Shown here: positions 20,767 to 35,190 of the stretch, piece by piece
How positions within the stretch are numbered: the stretch's first letter is position 1
Layout: every line of letters begins with the position of its first letter
DNA from: Syncephalis fuscata
Taxonomy: Eukaryota; Zoopagomycota; Zoopagomycetes; Zoopagales; Piptocephalidaceae
Length of the DNA stretch: 64,000 bases
NCBI GenBank assembly: GCA_025786725.1
Contig: JAHLTZ010000051.1
Span: 48,797 to 112,796 of the forward strand
Reading direction: 5' to 3'
Translations under genes and position numbers: made by a program
Notes under the pieces: generated by a model
What the model was told of the DNA's origin: nothing
Databases searched by the model: none
What the model saw: the letters and a program-made list of their open reading frames with translations, nothing else

Positions 20767-23459
20767 ATTTTGCCATTAATGCGTAATATTCATGGACATT
20801 GCAAGCTTGTATTATTTGTTATTTTAATGCATATAAACATTATAGAAATGTATTATTTATTTCCAATAGCTATGGCTGCAGCAAATAATTCGCCTTCATC
20901 TGTACTCTTTAAAATACCGATAGAAAGCTAATTTACAAATTTAAGCGTAAATCACTGTGTTAATACTATAACAGCATGTAGTAGTATTAAAATAATGGGT
21001 CTAGTGTAATTATGCGGTAAAAGACAGCAACATTTGAATTAAATAATAACAGCAATAATCTAACTAATAAAGCATTACTAATATCGAGTATACTTTTATG
21101 TAGAATCAGGCAAACTGCATGATATGATGCATAAGTATGGGTATAACATATAGGTAGCTATTGGCAAACTATAGTGCAACTGTATTGCGCATTGATGCAA
21201 TGGTTGTAGCAATACGCCATTAAATATGTAAAATAGCAGTTTTTTACCAATCATGGCTGTATAGCTTAAATACAGCAAAATGATCACTAGATTCGAGTTC
21301 AGCATGCTAAGCTGAATCGTTTGGTATAAAATATAGAACAACAATTTTTGCAAAAAAGTTGACCAAAATGCAAATTACGTGTAAGTTAGCTAGTGGAATA
21401 TAATTCAGCTTATGTTACAATCTAATGTAAATAAAAATGCCAAGTAATCGAATGTTTTACAACTGCAAATATATCAGTGTTAAAACATATCGATACTTGC
21501 GCGGTGTATTTATATACATATATGTATATGTAAAACCACTAACTAACTTACACGTAATTTGCATTTTGGTCAACTTTTTTGCAAAAATTGTTGTTCTATA
21601 TTTTATACCAAACGATTCAGCTTAGCATGCTGAACTCGAATCTAGTGATCATTTTGCTGTATTTAAGCTATACAAGCCATGATTGGTAAAAAACTGCTAT
21701 TTTACATATTTAATGGCGTATTGCTACAACCATTGCATCAATGCGCAATACAGTTGCACTATAGTTTGCCAATAGCTACCTATATGTTATACCCATACTT
21801 ATGCATCATATCATGCAGTTTGCCTGATTCTACATAAAAGTATACTCGATATTAGTAATGCTTTATTAGTTAGATTATTGCTGTTATTATTTAATTCAAA
21901 TGTTGCTGTCTTTTACCGCATAATTACACTAGAGTCATTATTTTAATACTACTACATGCTGTTATAGTATTAACACAGTGATTTACGCTTAAATTTGTAA
22001 ATTAGCTTTCTATCGGTATTTTAAAGAGTACAGATGAAGGCGAATTATTTGCTGCAGCCATAGCTATTGGAAATAAATAATACATTTCTATAATGTTTAT
22101 ATGCATTAAAATAACAAATAATACAAGCTTGCAATGTCCATGAATATTACGCATTAATGGCAAAATGCTTATACAACTGCCCTGATTATAAATAAACAAG
22201 CAGATATTTGCATTATAGGTATAGTTAGTGGGAAGTGAGGCATGTGTAACTAAATGGATTATTTTGAATGCCGGTCATAGCTATTGTAAACCAATAATAA
22301 TGTGCTTATATAAGCTCTTGTCTATAAGCAACTAAACTGATGTTTTGCATAATGTCATAATTGGTTAAGAATGATATGTATGTGCAACTAAAGTAGCTAT
22401 AAACAAGTAAACTTTGTTTTCAAATGTTACTCATATTTATCAAAAGCAATAAACATTATTAACTGTATAGCACATTTACAGCTATTAGCATTGTCAATAC
22501 CACTATTATTAATTAATAGTGGCTATTTAGTGACCAGAAGTAATGTCGCATAATATGGTCTACCAATAATACTGCTTATGCTTACTTCACATTACCATTG
22601 ATGCTGATAAAATAGGCGATATACATGGCTAGCACATTGTTTATAACACGCATAGTCAACGATTTATCAGTGTAGGCTATTGCGTTATTATATAGACACT
22701 GTAAATATATACAATACCTACCACTAATATATTTGCTAATAATTGATACACTTTTTATTAGTATTTGTGTAGGCTTGTACTGTCAAATAGCAAAGGAGAA
22801 ATTATTACCGCTTTTTTATTAATCAAGTAATTTTCACCAATTTTTAATTCCATCATTAATATATCTAGGAATACATGATGTCATTCGTTATGACCGCATA
22901 GTATTGGTGTATTGACACATATAAGTCATGTATTTTTTTAAAATTATTGGAAGTTGCCACAAATAAAAACAGTAATATTATTATTAAAAATACCATTTTT
23001 AAGTACTTTTTAACTGTTAGTACTTTTTATAATTTTTCAATAATACATGACTTATATGTGTCAATACACCAATACTATGCGGTCATAACGAATGACATCA
23101 TGTATTCTAGCTAAGTTACTGATGGAATTAAAAATTGGTGAAAATTACTTGATTAATAAAAAAGCGGTAATAATTTTTTCCTTTGCTGTTTTGACAGTAC
23201 AAGCCTACACAAATACTAATAAAAAAGTGTATCAATTATTAGCAAATATATTAGTGGTAGGTATTGTATATATTTACAGTGTCTATATAATAGCGCAATA
23301 GCCTACACTCATAAACCGTTGACTATGCGTGTTATAAACAATGTGCTAGCCATGTATATTGCCTATTTTATCAGCATCAATGGTAATGTGAAGTAAGCAT
23401 AAGCAACATTATTGATAGGCCATATTATGCGACATTACTTCTGGTTACTAAATAGCCAC
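20767..23459. repeat. Element R2, copy 1: two adjacent palindromes
   Basis: The first inverted repeat has arms 20767-21396 and 21536-22166 (about 630 bp each, nearly identical) around a 139-bp spacer. A 350-bp link follows. The second inverted repeat has arms 22519-22934 and 23042-23459 (about 417 bp, nearly identical) around a 107-bp spacer. The same structure recurs at 45701-48130. Open frames inside the arms encode hydrophobic peptides only, so the element is probably non-coding. Type of element is unknown. Confidence 0.85.
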
Positions 23460-25249
23460 GATCCAAATGTATACTAATAACAGCTATTAGTATATTACTA
23501 ACCATTGGGGCGCACGTCATATCATTGCTGTTGTACAACATCAAATCTCGTGAACAGTCATCGGTTGGTAGCAATGCATGTCATGATGCCACTTACTAAA
23601 CAAGTAGACATTTATGCTAATTTATGACGGCAGTAGGCTGATTGACAGCTAGCGGTAAGTATACACCAAGTGCTCATGTTATCTGTAGGTATGTTGCAGA
23701 TTGGCCAATACCACTAATAGCTGCATCATTTCGGTTGCTAACTATTTAGTAATAACTGGCATACTATTTTCAACAATCAATAGTAATATTCATGCTTATG
23801 TTGGTAACTAATAATGTATAAACAATAGCTTTGGTTAAAATATTTTATTAAACAAATTATACCATTGCCGTTGTCAATACAAATGGCATTTTTCTAACTC
23901 TTAGTTGTTACACTGTAATACACATCATTACCTTATAGTGGCATTAAGTTGTATAGATAGCACTTGCTGACTATTAATATCAGTGGCTATATCATGCCAA
24001 TGATTTACGCAGCATATTTAACACTAACTGTATATTAGTGACTAGTGATGCACAATAAATAGATGGCGTAAATACAATCAAATAATTAGCTGATAGTGAT
24101 GTTACATGTTCATTAACGTATAACTAACTGTTATCAATACTGTATTTCATTTGATTAATAGACATCTGGCTAATATAATGATGGCTATCGAGTTATAAGA
24201 TATTGATGATATGTTGGTGCTGATCCGCTATTACTAGCATATTTACTTAATAAAACACTGGCATAGCAGCATATTGATTATGACTAATCGGTTAATACAA
24301 CTAGTCAACAGCATTTGTAAATACTGCCTAATCAAACCATCAGTAATCAGTGCGGAATACTAATACTTAACTAGCTATATATACTAGCGCTATAACTAAT
24401 GGTTATTTGGTCATATGTCAATAATAGTTTTGCTGTGAGTTTCTGCTATTTTTATCGTTATTAGTAGTATAGCATTGTCAATTAAGTATTATAGACTTGA
24501 TAACGGTCATGAGTAATATTAAAATGGTGTTATTGCCAACTAATACGTCTGCTTATATGTTGATGACAACAGTAGTTTAATGTTTTTGTGTTCACTGCTA
24601 ATCATTGACAATTGTTTAATTGTTGATTTATATTTATATACACCATACAATTATACATATCAAGAACACAGCTGTTTACATATTGTGCCCATTATTGACA
24701 CTAACTACATCCGTATACAATGTGTTTATTAGTCATAATGCCGAATAAACATGCTAATGCATTGAAATAAACAGCCAAAGTATTATGGCATACACTAGCT
24801 GCAACCAGTAGATGTATACCGCGTTAGTTAATGATAGTAATATTATTGCATTTATTATTAGCCATCGGTAATTGTATAGCAATAGCAACATCTATTATAA
24901 CTTAGCCAGTTATATTGATGCCATGTGTTTAACCAGTTTGACAATTGCTTGTTGTTATTATAAGCCAACGGTATATCAGCAATATTAATATACACTATGC
25001 ATGATTGACGTATAACTAGGGGTATATTTAGGACTGATTGTATGGTAGTTTATACTGTTATGCCTACTAGCTAACCAACATTGTTGCAAATTGCTCTATG
25101 GATAGATTGTACATAATTTAATAAACATTATTTATACCTTTTATTAATAATTGCGTATTTATTTATTATAAACACAACAAATAATTAATAAAATAGTACT
25201 AAAATATAATTTTTATTCAAGTAATATTAATTTTAATGCATCCATCAAT
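23460..25249. other. AT-rich gene-free block
   Basis: No open frame of coding character on either strand. The text is dense in TpA and poor in CpG by eye, and has many short quasi-palindromic words (for example taataacagctattagta near 23475). It may be old R2-like repeat sequence. The 3' end of the aldehyde dehydrogenase lies at its right edge. Confidence 0.4.
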
Positions 25250-27445
<2,196 letters not shown>

Positions 27446-27649
27446 GTTTACACAAGTAAGATAAAACAAAATACTCTTCAAAGGCGACACTAAGTGGCGT
27501 ATAACCTTTATAGACCGCGAGAAAAAGAGAAAGGTTGATAATGGCATGCGCATACCTGCATGTACTTGCACCCATTATTAATGATACATCATCATGTTAG
27601 ATTATAGGCTCAGTGCACGGATACCAAATAAGGAAGGAATCCCTTGTAA

Positions 27650-27722
27650 TATATCGTGGGAAAATGCCAGTTTTAATGTTATTTAAAAACTGGTCTTATT
27701 AAAACTAGCACTTCCCACGATG
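27650..27722. repeat. Short foldback element upstream of ALDH
   Basis: Inverted repeat of about 24 bp (atcgtgggaa...agttttaat against attaaaact...ttcccacgat) with a loop of roughly 25 bp. It lies about 205 bp upstream of the ALDH start codon. It resembles a tiny MITE. The bases outside each end (tat at both) could be a target duplication, but this is too short to be sure. Confidence 0.6.
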
Positions 27723-29500
27723 TATATGCTTCCAATTGTTTTATTGAACATGGAACTGAGTGGTGAATGATGTCAGGGTCCATAATACTCATTATCATAG
27801 ATTGACTATTCAGTATGTATATATCCTCTATCTATCCACATCATTTCCATTGTATGCTCATACTACTATATATCACTACATCATACACTAAATACATTCT
27901 ATTTGTTATAGTTTTCAACACACGCCACTCATTTCACTTATTGCATCACATGCACTATAACTTCAACACTAATATTCATACATCCTCTTGTTTTATTTTG
28001 CCTTATATCATTGTATGTTTAAATGGCTGTTTATTTCTCGTTAGCTGTATTGTCACAGCTTAACTCTGGTTATTTCTTTACTCATGATTCACAAACACCC
28101 AAGTATAATAGCTTCCTCACCACCATTCATGCTTTTCTACTACTTTCTAGTGCTAATATGTCTTAATTGTATGAAACGGGCCAGTGATGAGCTGGTACAG
28201 CTATCATATTAAATAAAGTTAGCTATTGTAAGATGTATATTGTTTATTGTAGAATAAGCATCTATTAATCTACAGCCAATTGAATATAAGGACAAATTAC
28301 AGGCACATATACAATGTGGCTGTAGATCGTGTCGATTACTTTACTATCATTACTTTAATCACATTAAATAGACTTAACCAAGTATAAGTTGGTATAAAGC
28401 TATTCTTAGATGTGTTGCATTAGCATATAAAGTATAAGCCATTAGTATTCATCATAATTATTAGTTTAAAGCTAATCCCAATTAATTATGCTACAGGCCA
28501 TATAAATGATCGGCATTGTTTGAAATAAAGTCATAATTGATACTATCAAATAAACAGAGCTACTTGGTATGTTATATGTAAAGTTTAGTGTAAATCATTT
28601 TTACGCTTAATTGGTTAAATCGTGTAACCTAGATTTAATCCATCAGTTTATCGCACTGTAAAGATCTTGCTGATATTAGTGTTTGGTTAGTATGGTGGAT
28701 AGTAGCAAAGATTCTTTATACAATAGGTGAGCAGAGTGCTTTTTAGACAAGAAGATAAATGGCTTATCGCATACTAAACTAACAGGTACGTATACTAAGA
28801 TTCCTACTAGAGTGATGATGGCCATTTATACGGAAGACTACGATAATTACGTAGTATATTGGTCATATATGGTTTCAGGTGACTATGTTTTATTACATTT
28901 TCTGCAATTGCCGCAGTATATAAGCGACTTTACCACTCCTCTAAACCAGCATTGCCTTTTATCTTCTCTTTCTACTCTTTACCACTGGACATACGCTACA
29001 CTCATTCGCTCTTACTGTCATTAGTTGTTTAATATGCTTTGCACTCGCTGGACGTCTAATGATTACAGGATCGCTGCTGCTCATTATTTGGCATATTTAA
29101 GATAAGTAAACTAGTGTGTGCGCAGTGTAATACAGTCACTCTGTTAGCTATGTTGACATCGAGAGATATATAGTCACTAGACACTATATGATTTTGCGGA
29201 TGCATTCCAGCATGCTGCGAACGGTGTTAGACCACACTTAGCTGATTAGACTTCTGAATAGCGAATATGGTTATTGCTATGTGCTTGCCTGTTGTAATTG
29301 CATTGATGGTATTTGGGGGTATATGCAATATATAGTCTCTGCTTGGAGATATCACCTGTGCTAAATTCAATATGGAAGTGGTGATAAAGCTATGTTGTTT
29401 ATACAGCTTCCGCTATCTGGAACTTGCATGAAAGTGCATAGGATTTATACAATACAACGTATACAAACTGCCTCCATGATCATGCAGGGAATAGTAGTGA
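27723..29500 (+). repeat. R1 copy C
   Basis: Starts with the R1 end (gaacatggaactgagtggtg near 27747) and is alignable with 61640-64000 through most of its length, with deletions. Shared landmarks are gctggtacagctat (28189), the gtgtaacctagatttaatccatcag stretch (28621-28648) and the TATATAAG-plus-pyrimidine module at 28917. It is more diverged than the two arms at 53471-64000 are from each other. No protein is supported. Its right end is unclear. Confidence 0.65.
28917..29040 (+). promoter_or_regulatory. Promoter-like module of R1 copy C
   Basis: TATATAAG at 28917-28924 is followed by a pyrimidine-rich tract (ctttaccactcctc, ttctctttctactctttacc). The same arrangement is kept in the two R1 arms at 54019 (minus) and 63451 (plus). 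That it is a Pol II promoter is inference. Confidence 0.4.
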
Positions 29501-29949
29501 TGGGTGCAGTTGGTTGAATAGTTTATGCGCGCTAGTAGTCTTGGTCATGCTCACTGCAGAAGGCAAAGGAACTTGTGTTTTGTGGCTATGACCAACAGCT
29601 GTTCTGAATTCATATCAGTGTAATTGCTCAACAAACATTATTGCGGCGGTTAATTTGCATGCTAGTTTACTTATTTTATTTTAACTGATATAGATCCAAA
29701 AAATAGTTAAATTCGGCAAGAACAAGGCCACAATGCGCCACTAGTTACTTGGTTTGTATTATTATATTAGTGTTATGTAATTTTGTCAACTAAATAAAGG
29801 TAACGTTTTCTTTTGCAAATATTAACATATTACAATCAATTGTATTCAATACAACTACATCATACTAAATATTTAAATAAAATACCAGTGCTTTATTTTG
29901 CTAATTAAATTAAATATTTCTATTACTGCTATTTAATAATTTATTAATA
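29501..29949. other. Intergenic AT-rich region
   Basis: No gene is seen. It is probably the degraded right end of R1 copy C plus neutral AT-rich DNA. Confidence 0.3.
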
Positions 29950-30800
29950 TTTAATGTGATTTAGTGGTCAAATGATTGTATTTGATAATATTTATACATT
30001 TAAGTTAAACTTTCTTGCTATTGAACATGACGATGGGTGGTGAATGATGTCAGACATCAAATACTCATAATTGTAGATTTATTATCCAGTATGTATATAT
30101 CCTTTATTCACCTATATCATTCTCATTATATCCCACACTACTATACATCACTTTATAATATAATAAACAGTCCATTTGCTATAAATCTCAAGTATATATA
30201 GACTAACGAGTAAATGAACTGAGCTTTATCAATAATACAGCTAGAACCAGACGGACAGCGACTTTAGTCGGTTCGTAGCTCTTGTGTAATAAATCAATAA
30301 AGTTGTATAATGAATATCCAAACTAAAGTGACGATTAGCAGTGTCAAAGTTGTTGAAAATATATGCATGACCAATGAGCAGAATTAGTCAAGATTTATTA
30401 ATAATAAAGCTAGAACAAACATAAAAGCAGTTCTGGATAGAGGAAGACTAGGCGAGTATAGAATAGTATATAAAATGGTAAATGTACGGTGAGAAAGCAT
30501 ATAAAACGATGTCAAAGCTATAGTGTGTATAGCATAATGAGTGGTGTGAATAAAGTATATTGAAACATATAAACAATAGAATGTGTCTAGTATGTTATAA
30601 AATGGTATATATCATTATAGAATAAAATAGAATGATATAGGTGAATAAAGTATATGTATACTGAATATATGCATACTGGATAATAAATCTACATTGATGA
30701 GTATTTGATGATTGATGTCATTCACCATCAACTAGCATGTTCAATAGATTAGATGTTGTTAAATGTAGCCATTTGACCATTGGATCATGTTAAATGGCAA
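29950..30800. repeat. Two R1 ends facing each other
   Basis: 29950-30190 is an R1 end in plus orientation (ggtcaaatgattg, gggtggtgaatgatgtcag, ccagtatgtatatatcct). 30200-30800 is a longer R1 segment in minus orientation, matching 55340-55930 and ending in catgttcaatagattagatg. Together they look like an element with only its ends left, or two truncated copies. Confidence 0.6.
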
Positions 30801-30999
30801 TAAATAAGACAGTAATAAATAAATCATTGGCACTATTATTAAAATAGTTGGCGTAGATGCAGTATTGAATGTAGCTACTTGTAATCTAGCCATTCAAGTA
30901 TCAGTGACTTTAATTGAATACATGTACCAGTATTTTAGTTTTATTAAACAGAATAAGCACAACTTAGACAAACTAGTAATGGAGTCACAGTGTTATGTC

Positions 31000-32750
31000 G
31001 ATTCAGCAAACACCTCATGCGCTTCTTTATTAAATCTACCATTTCAATGTAATATATGTGTAATGCCCACCACCTCCCTCTTTATTACCACCACTTCAAT
31101 CAAACCAAAGCATTTAGCAGATGCGCAATAGCAATGCCAGTTAGTGTTGGGTAATATAAACCAGATAAGTATATGTCCCATTTAGAATCCAGTCCAAACA
31201 ATAGTACCAACGACAGTATACAGTATTGTTGTCGATGCTTGTGCCAACGAATTCTATAGTTGGTATTGTAAGTTGCATGCAAAATATTTGTGCCCGATAA
31301 CAAATGCAGTTCAGATATACTTGTTGATCCGGCACCAATGGTTGAATAGCTATAATAAAAGTGCGTTAGTATTGTTTAGTAGTAATAAGCACCTACATCT
31401 AGTTGATTGTTTCTTGCGTATAGTTTATAGTGTACACGAGTGTAGTTGTTTGTGTATTGTTGTTATTTGTTATACAAATAAACTAGAAATGTTGCTAAAC
31501 AAGATAGCAGCTAATACAGAAACTATACGTCCACCTGGAGTACCGACAATACTACGACTTGGGCGTAAGTAACATTTGTCAGATGCGTACAGCTCTATAT
31601 TAGCTGCTATCTTGATGGCGATGCTGTTCAATAAATGTTACAAGATGCCATGGCAATTCAAGCGTAGCAATAAGCTGCACCAAACTATGGATTCACCCAT
31701 TTGTAGTTGATGTTTAGAGCTGAACACATGAACACCACAACATATTACAACTGAACAACACATCGCCAATACTGATATGTTATTAAATAATTGTAATATA
31801 GTAACCAGTCTACACTAAGACATTATCAGTAGTAGAGATGCCATTTGTTTTCGGCCGCTAGTCCTTGTTTATGTCAGTGTTGTAAAAATTAATAAAAACG
31901 GCAGTTGAAAACTAAAATGGTATGGCGACTAGTGTTCTATTACAATCGTTTAACAACACCCACAAGTAAACAGTGTAATGCATGGTATTCAGTACGAATA
32001 AGCCACATATCACACCAGTCTAGTGTGCGATGATAGTATTCAGCAAGTTGAAGGCTATCAAACACACCTCCAGTGCACGTTCAATACAAGTGAGCACTAA
32101 CATATGACCACCCATACGGGTCGCCGCATCAACATGAGGGAGTGCACAGCAATACTGACTTGCTAAACACAGTACTGCACACCCTGTTATCCCACATATC
32201 TCCGCACTATGCCAGTATACAGCCGCCTAGTACAGGCAACCATATAGTTGCTGAGCTAGTATAGCACAGTAGTCTGCACTACTGTATTCTACATTCAACA
32301 CAGCTCAAATGCATAACGCAGTATATCGTGATCAACCAACAAGGAGACCACTCACCACTGGATATAGCTACTAGAACAGATGCTTCCATTAACAAGCAGT
32401 TTACAGCATATTAACAACTAGAAACAAGAGAAAGCGAAGTAATGAGCAAAAGTACGCTCAGCACAGCCTTATAAGCTTATTCCAAAATATATCCACCAAT
32501 TAGAATGGACAATATTGGTAGAGTACATGACGACTGTTTATTGGTGTATTGCGCCTGGCTGGACCATTTTGGTGCACGGATGCCATTTCACCACTAGATC
32601 AGATGATAGTCCCTTTTTTATTCTACACTTGTCCACAAAACAATCATATCTGCACCAGTCGGTTGACTCGATTGTCCATCCAGCTATACTGAAGTGTGCT
32701 TCCATGTCAATTATAAATACAGGTGGCAATAAATATTTTATTAGCAGTTT
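31000..32750 (-). repeat. Element R3, copy b
   Basis: Reverse-orientation partner of 16450-18400. On the minus strand, in order, it carries an open frame 32729-32538 with STDWCRYDCF, one hairpin unit (about 32145-32205), a stretch at 31620-31500 reading YASDKCYLRPSRS and PGGRIV, and a frame 31338-31141 with FCMQLTIPTIEF. The conserved residues match copy a (CRY, ASD.CYL.PS, PGG.IV, FCMQ.TIP). Many stops lie between them. The protein is not recognised. Confidence 0.65.
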
Positions 32751-32889
32751 ATGTCTATTCTATAGCAGAATGATAAGCATGTGAATGAATAACAACATCG
32801 CAATTGTATTGCTAGTGATTTAATAAAATAAATGGTTGATATTTATAAATAACAAAATAGTGTCAAATGAACAGCAGTTTTAGCTAGCG

Positions 32890-33215
32890 CATATCTAATG
32901 TATTATACAGTTATAGAATATCATAAATATACAATGAGAAAGTATAAATAGCAATATTGAAGCTATATTATTTATTAAGCAATAAAGCGATTTAATATAT
33001 ATAACAAATATATTTGTCTGTATATCATAGAATAGTATATATTGTATGAATATACAATGGAAATGATATAAATGGATAGAGGATATATGCATACTGGATA
33101 ATAATCTACATTGATGAGTATTTGATGGCTAATGTCACTCACCACCCATCATTATGTTCAATAGATTAGATGCTATTAAATGCAGTCATTTGACCACCAA
33201 ATCATACTAAATGAT
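32890..33215 (-). repeat. R1 terminal fragment
   Basis: Minus-orientation R1 end with atgcatactggataat, gatgagtatttgatgg, cactcaccacccatcat, tgttcaatagattagatg and gtcatttgaccaccaaatcat. It lies just downstream of the 3' end of cytochrome c peroxidase. Confidence 0.65.
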
Positions 33216-33267
33216 GTAACTGATATTTATTGAATTAACACAATCAAATTCAGATTGTTTATTTTTA

Positions 33268-34622
33268 TTAACTCAATGGTTCAAAAAGATATGTCTTTGT
33301 ATTAGGCGGGAAATTTACACCGAGCTCTTCCAGTTTCTGGAATGCTTTGGCAAAGTCTGTAAAGAATCGCTTCTCATCTTTAGCGTAGATCTTGGACCAT
33401 TTGGCAAACTCTTTGTCTGTAAGCATGGTCATATCAGTCGGTAGCATCATTAGTTTGCCGGTACTCTTATCAACAAACTGCTTGGGTCCATTCCACTTCT
33501 TTTCAACCCAGTCTTGATCCAATAAGACTGTGAAGAAATCGTTGGTGAATACAGTAGGAGAGAATGTCCATGGACCTATTAACATTTTGTATATCAGTAA
33601 AATAAATAGACATAATCACTTCACGGCTACCTTCAAAGCCCGATCGATTTGCGTGGCAACGACCCAAGGCATGAGCACCCATAAGCGCAACAATTTCCTG
33701 GTCATTGAATCCCATGCGATAGAAAATATCGCGGACATGTTGTGAGCCTTGAGCAGCATCGGGTAGACGGCCATCTGGTGTACAGTCAGCAGCCAATTTG
33801 TCGGCACGACCTGGACGCCATGGGATTTGTGGACCACCCTAGAATACATAGATAGATACACAGATAGTTGGATAGATTAGTGAGTCGGTAGTTAAATAAA
33901 CAAGCTTAACATACCATCTCCTGTATTGCCACTACACCACCTAATGACCATAGATCGGCATAGCTAATACCTGGGAATCGCTTCTTAACTTGTTCGATAT
34001 GATTACGCGCGTATTCAAGACCGGCATTGGCACCATGTGATGACTAGAATGCACAATATTTGACAGTGAATAAAGATGACGTGATTATTTCCTTTTCCTA
34101 TCTACTTACCTCAGATTTAAAGCGCATGGTAGCGCCGTCACTACCACCGGTATTAGTGTTCTTATCATAAGTACCAGCCGCATGCCAGGCCAATCGCAAT
34201 AGAACAGGAGCGTAGCTACCATCATCGTAGTCATTATCCTCAAGAATCTCTGCAATAGCCTTATAGACAGCATAGTAGTCTACAGAGCCAGCTGCAGCTG
34301 CGCTAGCTCCAGCCTTTGTCTTGCTATTGGAGGATGACGGTGGTGCATTAAGAAAATAGGCTACACCCGCTCCAACGCCAACCAATAACGCGGTATAAGC
34401 AAGAAAGTTGGCCCGTTTTGGTGGCGGAATATTGTGGCCCTGCTCCGTCGACGAATAGTGACGAAGACTTAGAAGGGAGCGAGCAGTAGCCGCTTGGCTA
34501 TTAACGGCCGCGCGTTGAGATGCTACAGCAGACGAGGGCGTGAAACGACTTGCTAGTGCAGCCGACGATAGACTGCGCGAAGCAGTGGTCGGTGCACGTA
34601 GAACAGTACGAGTAAATAGCAT
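33268..34622 (-). CDS. CCP1: Cytochrome c peroxidase, mitochondrial
   Basis: Class I haem peroxidase that reduces hydrogen peroxide with electrons from cytochrome c in the intermembrane space. The ATG is at 34622 and the stop at 33268, with four exons split by short introns. A long Arg/Ser/Ala-rich presequence is followed by a hydrophobic segment ([19 protein letters not shown], residues about 68-86), the usual bipartite sorting signal. The catalytic domain shows the distal Arg-Trp-His in [12 protein letters not shown], the proximal-His motif [11 protein letters not shown], and the Trp of GPWTF with VFTNDFF corresponding to the radical Trp of the yeast enzyme. [14 protein letters not shown] is near the end. 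All exons join in frame and nothing is missing. It is divergently transcribed from GCN1 (568 bp between start codons). Confidence 0.95.
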
Positions 34623-35190
34623 ATTGATATCAATAAATATGAAAGAAAGTGAGAGTGCTACAGTGAATCGATGTGATAGACAAGGCGCGTAGGGATGAGT
34701 AGTGAATGGGAGAGTGCAAGAGATACGTACGTACTTGTACATCCATGTTGCTCATTAGAGGTGGGCTTTTAAATCCAACACGGCCTGAGCTTTCGTCATT
34801 CCTCTCACCATACGGTCACTAATGCATGTGCACAGTGTGTGGGGGATTGTTTGCCAAATAGCAATATGAATAGTAACTACATGTGGCGTGTAAAGATTAA
34901 TAGGAAAATAGCGGTAACACATAGAGTGGATCGATGACTAAAACTATCAAAGTAATTAACAGTTTATAATATGAGTCAAAACAACTAACTATGTATAAGA
35001 ATGGTTGATGGAATGAATAAAGAGAAGAGATAGTGGTGGCACTATTGAGAGTAAAGCTCATTGCCAATATTCACCGACTGTGTCTCCATTTCATAATTAC
35101 TATTGCTACTCGTTAACCATCTATATCGTTGATAGTACAAACCCTGGTTAAGTATATATATATAGTTTTATATATATATGTATAGATATC
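34623..35190. promoter_or_regulatory. Divergent CCP1/GCN1 promoter region
   Basis: The 568 bp between the start codons must contain both promoters. A TA-rich tract (tatatatatagtt... at 35150-35185) immediately precedes the GCN1 ATG. The CCP1 side is rich in A/G on the plus strand, i.e. a pyrimidine leader on its own strand. No specific factor site is claimed. Confidence 0.45.

Noticed and set aside
32538-32729. 63-codon frame on the minus strand as a stand-alone gene
   Set aside because: Its similarity to the broken frame at about 16617 shows that it is a piece of element R3 rather than a separate gene.
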